A stretch of DNA of 64,000 bases from NCBI GenBank assembly GCA_964512635.1, contig CAZEJB010000017.1, positions 5,702 to 69,701 on the forward strand, given 5' to 3'. The translations under genes and the position numbers were made by a program. This document shows, piece by piece, positions 25,519-32,931 of the stretch (the stretch's first letter is position 1; every line of letters starts with the position of its first letter). Origin of the DNA: JADZFO01 sp964512635 (GTDB taxonomy: Bacteria > 4484-113 > JAFGCY01). Below the pieces are notes generated by a model. The model made no database searches, was not told the origin of the DNA, and worked only from the letters and a program-made list of their open reading frames with translations.

Positions 25519-25619
25519 TCTGGCATTTGCCGCCAGGGGCGAACCAGTCGCCCCGGGCGGAGTCGATATCAACGGGTGGGTCCGTGTGGACCTGGACAAG
25601 GTTCCCTCAGGAGGGTGTG

Positions 25620-26024
25620 ATGGCAGTCCCCGACAAAAACGCAAACAAGCCCCTGGTCTTCCTCTTCCACTGGAAGGACAGCGAGGCCGATGCCCTGCGC
25701 CGCGAGCTGGTCAGCTGGGGCTACAAGGTCGAAGTTGAAAGTGAGAACGGCGCGCGCGGCGGCAAGGCCGTGCTGGACAGCGTCAAGGCCGGCGCCTGGC
25801 CGGCGGCGGTGCTCTTCTCGCTGCGCCGCCTTCCCAGCCACAGCCGTGAAACCGCGCTCGGCCTGCGCGGGCACAGCGCGGGCCAGACCCTGCGCTTCAT
25901 CTTCACCGACGGCGAGGAGGCGGACATCGCGGCCACCCGCGCCAAGGTGCCGGACGCGGAGTACCTGGCCTGGGACGCTCTGCGCGAAGCCCTGGCCGCA
26001 GCGCAGGCCGCACCAGCGGCGTGA
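25620..26024 (+). CDS. Receiver-like (response-regulator fold) small protein
   Basis: 134 aa, starting at an ATG with GGAGG just upstream. The pattern of strands and helices (PLVFLFHWKDSEADALRRELVSWGYKV is represented by the first strand FLFHW, then AVLFSL, then FIFTDG) resembles a CheY-type receiver. The phospho-acceptor region reads AAVLFSLRRLPS, with no clear Asp, so it is probably a degenerate, non-phosphorylated receiver-like domain. No output domain is present. Lower confidence on fold than on being a real gene. Confidence 0.6.
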   Translation: MAVPDKNANKPLVFLFHWKDSEADALRRELVSWGYKVEVESENGARGGKAVLDSVKAGAWPAAVLFSLRRLPSHSRETALGLRGHSAGQTLRFIFTDGEEADIAATRAKVPDAEYLAWDALREALAAAQAAPAA

Positions 26025-26028
26025 TCCC

Positions 26029-26160
26029 GTAGCAGCGCGGCCCTGTCCGCGCGTTGAACGGGCGGCGACGAAGTCTCGGAGCGCGGGACGATGTCCCGCT
26101 TGCCTTGTCCTTCAGAATGACAAGCGGCACCGTTTTGAAGATGCGGCACACCGTGCCGCA
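26029..26160. repeat. REP-like palindromes upstream of rpsB
   Basis: Three palindromes: 26029-26053, a 25-mer that recurs perfectly (inverted) at 43587-43611; GCGGGACGATGTCCCGC at 26083-26099; and TGCGGCACACCGTGCCGCA at 26142-26160. Confidence 0.8.
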
Positions 26161-26237
26161 CGCCGAGTCTTCGCTCAACACTTTGGACACTTCCTCCGGT
26201 TCCCGCTTGCGCTTGCTGCACGCGCCTTCCTCAGAAG

Positions 26238-26269
26238 TTGACATAATTCCGCTTTTCCCGTGATATAAT
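26238..26269 (+). promoter_or_regulatory. rpsB-tsf promoter
   Basis: TTGACA at 26238-26243 with TGATAT at 26261-26266 (17-bp spacer) or TATAAT at 26264-26269 (20-bp spacer, longer than usual). This predicts an rpsB leader of about 80 nt. Confidence 0.65.
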
Positions 26270-26281
26270 CCTCGCCCGCTT

Positions 26282-26322
26282 CCCCCGGCGAAGCCACGCC
26301 CGTCTATTCGGGTGCCCGGGGG
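26282..26322 (+). promoter_or_regulatory. rpsB: Structured rpsB leader, candidate autoregulatory site
   Basis: A 7-bp perfect stem CCCCCGG (26282-26288)/CCGGGGG (26316-26322) encloses an asymmetric internal loop and a second stem CGCCCG (26297-26302)/CGGGTG (26309-26314, one G-U pair) with loop TCTATT. It lies in the predicted 5' leader. Feedback binding of S2 to rpsB leaders is known in other bacteria. No T-tract follows, so it is not a terminator. Confidence 0.5.
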
Positions 26323-26354
26323 TCGCTAACCAAATCCCCTCTTTGGAGGTTCTA

Positions 26355-27329
26355 GTGGCACTGATTTCACTGCGCCAGCTTTTGGAGTGTGGCGTTCACT
26401 TCGGCCACCCGACGCGCAAGTGGTGCCCCAAGATGGCACCGTATATCTATACGAAGCGCAACGGGATCCACATCATCGACCTGCAGCAGACCACCAAGCT
26501 GATCGACGAGGTGCATGCCTACGTCCATGAGCTGGTCTCCGCCGGCAAGAACATCCTCTTCGTCGGCACCAAGAAGCAGGCCCAGGACGCCGTCAAGGAA
26601 GAGGCGATGAAGTGCGGCATGCCCTATGTCAACCAGCGCTGGCTGGGCGGCCTGCTGACCAACCGCCAGACCATCTCTGCCCGTACCGCGCGTCTGCGCG
26701 AGCTGCGCAAGATGCGCGACAGCGGCGAGATCGACGAGCTGACCAAGAAGGACCGCCGCTTCATCGACGATGAAATGACGCGTCTGGAGAAGTTCCTCGG
26801 CGGTCTGGCCGACCTGCAGGGCCTGCCCGACGCGCTGTTCATCGTCGACGTCAAGAAGGAAGGCATCGCGGTCAAGGAAGCCCGCCGCCTGAAGATCCCG
26901 ATCATCGGCATCCTCGACACCAACTGCGACCCGGACGACGTTGACTTCAAGCTGCCGGGCAACGACGACGCCATCCGCTCCATCCGCCTGTTCTGCCAGA
27001 TCGTGGCTGACAGCATCATGGAGGCCAAGTACGGCTATCTGCCGCCGGACAGCGTCTTCATCCGCGCCGCCGAGACCGCGGAGGATGAGAACGCCGCCGC
27101 GCTGCTGGGCGAGAGCAACAAGAAGGCCAAGGCCGCTGCGGCTGCCGCGGCTGCTGCCGCCGCCCCGGCCGAGGCTGCGCCCGCGCCGGCGGCTGAGCCC
27201 GCCGCTGAGGCTGCCGCCGAGACGCCGGCCAGCAATGGCATGGCCCCGGCCGAGCCCGCCGCTGAGGCTCCGGCCGAGCCGGCGGAGCCCGAAGTTAACG
27301 GCGAGCTGAACGGTTCCGCCGAGAACTAG
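26355..27329 (+). CDS. rpsB: 30S ribosomal protein S2
   Basis: 324 aa. The start at GTG 26355 gives MALISLRQLLECGVHFGHPT, with GGAGG five bases upstream. Conserved S2 segments include GHPTRKWCPKMAPYIY, IHIIDLQQT, WLGGLLTN and the LPDALFIVDV/IPIIGILDTNCDPD stretches. S2 bridges the 30S head and body and is needed for S1 binding. The last ~75 residues are an Ala/Pro/Glu-rich tail absent from most S2 proteins (which are about 235-260 aa), similar in style to the DegT and LptB extensions in this window. The usual partner tsf follows. Confidence 0.95.
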   Translation: MALISLRQLLECGVHFGHPTRKWCPKMAPYIYTKRNGIHIIDLQQTTKLIDEVHAYVHELVSAGKNILFVGTKKQAQDAVKEEAMKCGMPYVNQRWLGGLLTNRQTISARTARLRELRKMRDSGEIDELTKKDRRFIDDEMTRLEKFLGGLADLQGLPDALFIVDVKKEGIAVKEARRLKIPIIGILDTNCDPDDVDFKLPGNDDAIRSIRLFCQIVADSIMEAKYGYLPPDSVFIRAAETAEDENAAALLGESNKKAKAAAAAAAAAAAPAEAAPAPAAEPAAEAAAETPASNGMAPAEPAAEAPAEPAEPEVNGELNGSAEN

Positions 27330-27475
27330 GTATTACAAAAGTCGATGACGCGGCCAGGCCGGAGCAATCCGGCCCCGCCGCCCAGGAAACCATGGGCAGG
27401 TTCAAGCCTGAAGATGTGCTGGCGCTGCGTGACCGCGGACTTGCGGAGCTTAAGCGGGCCGGCGAGGAGAAAGAC

Positions 27476-28375
27476 GTGGCTGAGATCACAGCGAAAATGG
27501 CACTCGAATTGCGCGACCGCACCAGTGCGGGCATGATGGACTGCAAGAAGGCGCTCATTGAAGCCGACGGCGATATGGACAAGGCCGCGGACATCCTGCG
27601 CGCCAAGGGTCTGGCCAAGGCCGCGGCCAAGGCTGACCGCGCCGCCAACGAGGGCCTGATCCGCATCCACAAGGATGACGAACGTAACGGCAGCATGGTG
27701 CTGCTGCACTGCGAGACCGACTTCGTGGCCGCCACCGACGACTTCAAGGGCCTGATCGACCAGCTCGCCCGCCTCGTCGTGGCCGCGGATATCAAGTCCG
27801 GCCAGGCGATGCGCGGCGTCGAGCTGGATGTCGTGCGCGAGCTGGACTTCAACGGCAAGCCGGTCCACGAGACGATCACCGAGACCGTCGGCAAGGTGGG
27901 TGAGAACCTCCAGCTTGGCGCGGTGGTGGTCGAGCGCAGCAGCGACCCTAACGACTATCTGGCCGACTACCTGCACGGCACCGCCGGGCGCATCGGCGTG
28001 CTGGTCTGCGTGACCACCGGCAAGCCGGAGACCCACAAGGACCCGCGCTTCCTCGAGGCGGTCAAGGGCGTCTGCTTCCAGGTCGCCGCCAGCATCCCTC
28101 AGGGCGTCGACCGCGACAGCATCAGCCCCGAGGCGATCGCCAAGGAGCGCAACTTCCTGCTGGAGCAGGTCCAGGCCGAAGGCAAGAGCGCCGAGATCGC
28201 CGAGAAGATGGTCGAGGGCCGGATGGGCAAGTTCTTCGCCGAGAACGTGCTGCTGGAGCAGCCCTTCGTGATGGACGACAAGCTCAAGGTGGGCGACTAC
28301 CTCAAGGGCATCGAGAAGGAAATCGGCGACACGATCAGCGTCGCCCGCTTCCACCGTTTCCAGCTCGGCGGCTAG
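27476..28375 (+). CDS. tsf: Translation elongation factor Ts
   Basis: 299 aa from GTG 27476. That start gives MAEITAKMALELRDRTSAGMMDCKKAL, the classical EF-Ts N-terminus, and GAGGAGA lies five to six bases upstream; an in-frame ATG at 27392 would add 28 non-family residues. EF-Ts recycles EF-Tu by GDP release; visible parts are the UBA-like N-terminal domain and the HCETDFVAATDDF core motif. The 146-bp gap after rpsB contains no gene. Transcription is probably shared and ends at the hairpin 28448-28469. Confidence 0.93.
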   Translation: MAEITAKMALELRDRTSAGMMDCKKALIEADGDMDKAADILRAKGLAKAAAKADRAANEGLIRIHKDDERNGSMVLLHCETDFVAATDDFKGLIDQLARLVVAADIKSGQAMRGVELDVVRELDFNGKPVHETITETVGKVGENLQLGAVVVERSSDPNDYLADYLHGTAGRIGVLVCVTTGKPETHKDPRFLEAVKGVCFQVAASIPQGVDRDSISPEAIAKERNFLLEQVQAEGKSAEIAEKMVEGRMGKFFAENVLLEQPFVMDDKLKVGDYLKGIEKEIGDTISVARFHRFQLGG

Positions 28376-28383
28376 GCCGGAGC

Positions 28384-28427
28384 GCGGACTTTAGTCCGCA
28401 TCAGACCGGGCAGACAGCCGTCTGCCC
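28384..28427. repeat. Two short palindromes downstream of tsf
   Basis: GCGGACTTTAGTCCGC (28384-28399) and GGGCAGACAGCCGTCTGCCC (28408-28427), of the same general REP-like style as elsewhere in the window. Confidence 0.7.
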
Positions 28428-28447
28428 TTGCAAAAGTGGATTCATCA

Positions 28448-28469
28448 GGGCGCGGGGCAACCCGCGCCC
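28448..28469 (+). terminator. tsf terminator
   Basis: Nine-base-pair perfect stem GGGCGCGGG/CCCGCGCCC with a GCAA (GNRA) tetraloop, followed by TTTGCTTT. Confidence 0.85.
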
Positions 28470-28561
28470 TTTGCTTTGCAGGCGCCGCTGCGATGTTCAC
28501 ACGCAGCACGCTGGCGGGCCTCACGGTGTTGTCAAAGGGCAGCCGGCGGGTCTCTGCCCTG

Positions 28562-30679
28562 TTAAAGCCCCAGCACGCCAAACAGCAGATCGCTGTCCCC
28601 GTCCACTTCGCGGTCGTAGCTGCCGTTGTCCAGCATCGCGGCCGGGCCGCCGTGGAGGCCCTGCTCCAGCGCGCTGTGCGCCGAGGCCGTCGCGCTCAGC
28701 GCCTGCCAGTCCAGGCCCAGCGGTGCTGTCGCCGGCATAGCGGGCTGCAGTTCAGGCAGCGCTCCGCCGGCCCCGGCGCCAGGACAAAGCTGGCCGTCCG
28801 GCAGTTCCAGCAGGTCCGCGCCAAAGAGCAGTTCAGTCAGGCCAAAGCTCATTTCGCGGGCGCTGCTGAGGCCAAAGCTGCCCTTGTCCAGCCGCAGCAG
28901 CAGGTTGCGGGTCCTGGCGGTTTCAAAGTCCGGGGCGCTGAGCGACAGGGCCAGGCTGCCGTCGGTGAGTCCGCGCAGGCAGCACAGGTTCACGCTGTCC
29001 GCCCCGGCCAGATCTATCCGGCTGCCCGCAGCGCCCGGCCGCGAGATGAAGCCGAAGGCCGTCTCGGCAGTGCTGCCGGTTCCGGCGATGCTCAGTTCCG
29101 GCATGGCGGCACTTCCGGCGGCGACAAGCCCAAAGGCGGTCTCGGTCGTCGTTGCCGATCCCAGCTCCAGAGTCTGCAGCAAGGCGCCGCTCGCGTCGAA
29201 ACTGCAGTACAGCGCCTGGGGGTCGCCGGCCGCCGTGAAGCCGCCGCAGGCCTGCAGCGCGGCCTCACCGACTTGCTGCGGCTCAAGCCAGGCGAGGTCG
29301 TAAAGCACGCTGTTGGCGGGCTCGTTCAACACGCTGACCCACTGCTGGCTGCCGTCCAGACTGATCTTCGCCAGCAGCCCCTGCAGGCCGCCGCCCTGCG
29401 GCAGCACCTCGCCGGCGACATAGACGCTGTCCGAGCTGGCAACAATGCTGCGGAAGGCCTCGTCGTCGGTAGTCGAGCCATACTCGCGGCTCCAGACCAG
29501 GCTGCCGTCAGGGCTCCACTTCTGCAGCACGGCATTCATCTCGCCGCCACTGCGCAGCAGATCGCCACACAAATAGACCGCGCCGTCGGGGCCGATCACC
29601 GCATCCCGGGCTTCAAAACTCCCGGGCAGCTGCTTCACAAAGGCCTGCACCTCGGGGGCCAGCGGATCGCAGACCGCCAGCAGCGGGGCATAGCCTGCAC
29701 CCGTCTGCGAGGCGCCGCAGAGGATCACATTGCCCGCGCCGGCGGGCAGGATGCGGCAGGCGTACTGCTGCGCCGAGGTGCCAAAGCTGTGCAGCTCATA
29801 ATCCCGCGCGCGGATCAGAACAGAAGTTGTGTTATAGATCCCGCTGTCATCCACGACCCGCAGCACAGCTTCGAAGTCCCCGGTCTGGGTGTATTCAAAA
29901 TCGAACTGGGCCGCGCTGCCGCCGGAAACAAAGCTGCCATCGCCCTCGGGGTCCCAGAGGTACTCGGCAATGCTGCCCTCGTCCGTGCTGGCGCTGGCGT
30001 CGAAGTGAACCGTGACGGGTACCCGGGCCAGCAGGGGCTGGGCCGTCAGCTGCGGCAGCGGCGCCGGGCTGCCGATCCGCACCTGGGTCAGAGTGGTGTC
30101 GCCCTGAAACAAAAGCAGGCACAGCAGCAGGCGCCCCTCGGCATCGATATGCCGGCCCAGATCATCCAGCGTGCAGACGCCGGCGCTGCTGATCCCATGG
30201 CTCTCCCAGCGCCCGCCTTCCCAGTCGGCCAGCAGGCAGAAGGCCGCAGCGGCGCCTGGGGACTCTTCGAATTCAAAGTTGATGCTCGGGTCGCCGGCGT
30301 AATCCCCCGGCTCAAAGCTGTAACAGGCGTAGGCGCACTGGTCCAGCCCATCGCTCAGCGCGCTGCCGGTCGCCCTGAAGTACAGCCTGGTATTCCCGGC
30401 GGTCAGTGAAGCGCGGTGCTGAGGAAGCATGGGCGCATAGTCCGGCCCGGCCCGCAGCAGGTCCGAGGGCACATAGCTTGCGCTGCGTCCCGGGCCTGCT
30501 GGCAGCAGTTCGGCCAGGGCCGCCGGACTGGCCAGCCACGCCGCGGCGCTGAGCGCCGGAGCAGTCCCGCCAGCGGGCACTGAAACTGCTCCGAAGTCGG
30601 ACCTGGTCTCCGATGCACAGGAGATCAGCGCAAGAATCAACAAGGCCAGCCCAGCCTGAAGCAGACCTGTGTTACTCAC
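28562..30679 (-). CDS. PKD lipoprotein with SBBP-like propeller
   Basis: 705 aa, lipobox ALISC. Residues ~105-200 are the shared N-terminal module (ACYSFEPGDYAG..., WEGGRWESHG). A single PKD domain follows (DASASTDEGSIAEYLWDPEGDGSF). The C-terminal ~400 residues have repeats like GAVYLCGDLLRSGG and DSVYVAGEVLPQGG, separated by Trp-containing strands (LQKWSPDGSLVW). This resembles SBBP/Kelch-like seven-bladed propellers. It starts at GTG 30679 as a leaderless gene. Close in architecture to the 37166-39367 protein. Function unknown. Confidence 0.78.
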   Translation of the reverse strand: MSNTGLLQAGLALLILALISCASETRSDFGAVSVPAGGTAPALSAAAWLASPAALAELLPAGPGRSASYVPSDLLRAGPDYAPMLPQHRASLTAGNTRLYFRATGSALSDGLDQCAYACYSFEPGDYAGDPSINFEFEESPGAAAAFCLLADWEGGRWESHGISSAGVCTLDDLGRHIDAEGRLLLCLLLFQGDTTLTQVRIGSPAPLPQLTAQPLLARVPVTVHFDASASTDEGSIAEYLWDPEGDGSFVSGGSAAQFDFEYTQTGDFEAVLRVVDDSGIYNTTSVLIRARDYELHSFGTSAQQYACRILPAGAGNVILCGASQTGAGYAPLLAVCDPLAPEVQAFVKQLPGSFEARDAVIGPDGAVYLCGDLLRSGGEMNAVLQKWSPDGSLVWSREYGSTTDDEAFRSIVASSDSVYVAGEVLPQGGGLQGLLAKISLDGSQQWVSVLNEPANSVLYDLAWLEPQQVGEAALQACGGFTAAGDPQALYCSFDASGALLQTLELGSATTTETAFGLVAAGSAAMPELSIAGTGSTAETAFGFISRPGAAGSRIDLAGADSVNLCCLRGLTDGSLALSLSAPDFETARTRNLLLRLDKGSFGLSSAREMSFGLTELLFGADLLELPDGQLCPGAGAGGALPELQPAMPATAPLGLDWQALSATASAHSALEQGLHGGPAAMLDNGSYDREVDGDSDLLFGVLGL

Positions 30680-30691
30680 GGCCAGAGTATA
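30677..30691 (-). promoter_or_regulatory. -10 box of a leaderless lipoprotein gene
   Basis: TATACT (30686-30691, minus strand), six bases, GTG 30679. No Shine-Dalgarno sequence. Confidence 0.6.
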
Positions 30692-30865
30692 ACGTTCAGC
30701 CGGCGCGATTCCCGGCCCCGCCGTGCCACCGTCTATAATCCCGCGCCCGGCAGTGTGCCTCGATTCAGGGTTGACGAGCAGTGCGCAGCGCCGGTGCGTT
30801 TTTCGCTGGCCGCGGCGGGTGTACTAACCCAGCCCGGAACCAGCGCGCCATAGAGGAGTTTTCTG

Positions 30866-32728
30866 ATGACCAGCCACCCCGAACTTAAGCCCCGCGCCGA
30901 CCTGCGCAACATCGCCATCGTCGCGCACGTTGACCACGGCAAGACCACCCTGGTCGATGCCATGCTCTGGCAGTCCGGCGTCTTCCGCGAGGGCTCCGCC
31001 GTCGCCGAGCGTGTGATGGACTCCATGGACCTCGAGCGCGAGAAGGGCATCACCATCATGGCCAAGAACACGGCCATTATGTATAAGGGCACCAAGATCA
31101 ACATCGTCGACACCCCGGGCCACGCCGACTTCGGCGGCGAGGTCGAGCGCACGCTCAACATGGTCGACGGCGTGATGCTGCTGGTCGACGCTTCGGAAGG
31201 CCCGCTGCCCCAGACGCGCTTCGTGCTGTCCAAGAGCCTCGCCCGCGGCCTGCCGATCCTCGTCGTGGTCAACAAGATCGACCGCCCCGACCGCCGGATC
31301 AAGCAGGTGCTGGACGAGCTGCTGGACCTGTTCATCGACCTTGACGCCCATGAGGACCAGCTCGATTTCCCCGTGCTCTATACCCAGGCCAAGCTGGGCA
31401 TCGCGCTGACCGAGCCGCCGCACATCAGCGGCACTGATGAAACCACCTCGCTGGAGCTCTCCGGCTCCCTCGCCCCGCTCTTTGACGCGATCATTGAGCA
31501 CATCCCGCCGCCGATGATCGACGCGACGGCGCCGCTGCAGTTCCTCGTCACCAGCCTCGACTACTCCGACTACGTCGGCCGCATTGCCGTCGGCAAGGTC
31601 TTCGGCGGCGAGCTCAAGCTCGGCTCCGAGATCGCGCTGATGAAGCAGGGCAAGGTGGCCGGCCGCGCCACGCTGACCAAGCTGTATGGCTATGACGGCC
31701 TGGCCCGCGTCGAGGCCCAGTCCGTCGCCGCCGGCGACATCGCCGCGATCAGCGGCATCGCCGAGGCCTTCATCGGCGACACGGTCGGCGACCCGCTGGA
31801 CCCCCGCGCGCTGCCCTCGATCTCCGTCGAGGAGCCGACGATCTCCATGGAGTTCCACGTCAACAAGAGCCCCCTGGCCGGCAAGAGCGGCAAGTTCCTG
31901 ACCAGCCGCCACATCAAGGACCGGCTGGAAAAAGAGCTGCTCTATAACGTCTCTATCCGCGTCGAGCCGGCCCCCGCCGGCGAGGCCTTCACGGTGTCGG
32001 CGCGCGGCGAGCTGCAGCTGGCCGTGCTGGTGGAAACCATGCGCCGCGAGGGCTTTGAGCTCGCGCTGGGCAAGCCGCAGATCATCATCCGCGAGGTCGA
32101 CGGCAAGCCGGTCGAGCCGCTGGAGCTGGCGGTGGTCGACATCCCCGAGGCCTTCGTTGGCGTGGTTACCGAAAAGCTCTCGATGCGCCGCGGGCGGATG
32201 GTCAAGATGGTCAACCACGGCTCGGGCCGCGTGCGCCTGGAGTTCGAGATCCCCTCGCGCGGGCTGATCGGCTTCCGCGGCCAGTTCCTGACCGACACGC
32301 GCGGCACCGGCCTGCTGTCCACCCTGCTGCTGGGCCACACGCCGCTGAACCCGCAGGCGCTGGAGCGCTCCAACGGCGCGCTGGTCGCCGACCGCGCGGG
32401 CAAGGCGATGGCCTTTGCCATGTTCACCCTGCAGGAGCGCGGGCCGCTGTTCGTCAACGTCGGTGAGGTGGTCTACGAGGGCATGATCGTCGGCGAGAAC
32501 TCGCGCAAGAACGACCTGGGCGTCAACATCGTGCGGGAGAAAAAGCTGACCAACATGCGCGCGGCGGGGGCCGAGGAGCTGCACAAGATCAAGCCGCCGC
32601 TGAAGTTCAACCTGGAACAGGCGCTGGAATACCTGCAGGACGACGAGCTGGTCGAGGTGACACCGGACGCCATCCGCCTGCGCAAGCGCCAGCTTGGCGG
32701 ATGGGGGAGACAGGGAGTCGGGGGATAG
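30866..32728 (+). CDS. typA: Ribosome-associated GTPase TypA/BipA
   Basis: 620 aa. Translational GTPase motifs: AHVDHGKTTLVDAM (G1), GITI (G2), DTPGHADFGGEVER (G3), NKIDRPDRR (G4). EF-G-like domains and the TypA-specific C-terminal region follow (FLTDTRGTGLL, ALERSNGALVADRAGKAMAFA). It binds the 70S ribosome and acts in stress and cold adaptation and subunit assembly in other bacteria. GAGGAG precedes the ATG. The last nine residues are unlike other TypA proteins, and the TAG stop (32726-32728) is part of a REP-like unit, so the repeat has evidently replaced the native end. Confidence 0.93.
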   Translation: MTSHPELKPRADLRNIAIVAHVDHGKTTLVDAMLWQSGVFREGSAVAERVMDSMDLEREKGITIMAKNTAIMYKGTKINIVDTPGHADFGGEVERTLNMVDGVMLLVDASEGPLPQTRFVLSKSLARGLPILVVVNKIDRPDRRIKQVLDELLDLFIDLDAHEDQLDFPVLYTQAKLGIALTEPPHISGTDETTSLELSGSLAPLFDAIIEHIPPPMIDATAPLQFLVTSLDYSDYVGRIAVGKVFGGELKLGSEIALMKQGKVAGRATLTKLYGYDGLARVEAQSVAAGDIAAISGIAEAFIGDTVGDPLDPRALPSISVEEPTISMEFHVNKSPLAGKSGKFLTSRHIKDRLEKELLYNVSIRVEPAPAGEAFTVSARGELQLAVLVETMRREGFELALGKPQIIIREVDGKPVEPLELAVVDIPEAFVGVVTEKLSMRRGRMVKMVNHGSGRVRLEFEIPSRGLIGFRGQFLTDTRGTGLLSTLLLGHTPLNPQALERSNGALVADRAGKAMAFAMFTLQERGPLFVNVGEVVYEGMIVGENSRKNDLGVNIVREKKLTNMRAAGAEELHKIKPPLKFNLEQALEYLQDDELVEVTPDAIRLRKRQLGGWGRQGVGG

Positions 32729-32878
32729 GGGCGGCATTCTGCCGGCGTCTCGTAGGGGCCGCAGACAGGCGGCCCATGGAGCGCGGACGATCCGTCCGCG
32801 TCTTGTACGATCCGTCCGCATCTTGTAGGGGCGGCGCAGAGTCGCCGCCCGGACTTCAGTAGCGCGGGCGTCCGCGCG
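32726..32878. repeat. REP-like palindrome cluster downstream of typA
   Basis: At least five units: 32726-32746 (imperfect), 32752-32775, 32783-32799 (GCGGACGATCCGTCCGC), 32825-32852 and 32859-32878. Most begin with TAGGGGC or TAGCGC. No gene is seen in 32729-32931. Confidence 0.8.
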
Positions 32879-32931
32879 TGACCAATTCACCTGGTACGAT
32901 GGTCTCCTCATACAAGTGGAGGATCACGTAA

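Noticed and set aside
24873..25619. In-frame extension of the receiver-like protein upstream of 25620
   Set aside because: It overlaps the CPBP protease in another frame, is Arg/Ala/Pro-rich shadow sequence, and the ATG at 25620 has a strong ribosome-binding site.
26244..26263. TTGACA with TATAAT at rpsB as a standard consensus promoter
   Set aside because: The spacer would be 20 bp, longer than usual. The shifted hexamer TGATAT with 17 bp is noted as an alternative, so the exact -10 is left open.
27392..27475. Longer EF-Ts starting at ATG 27392
   Set aside because: The extra 28 residues are not part of the family, and GTG 27476 has both a ribosome-binding site and the conserved N-terminus.
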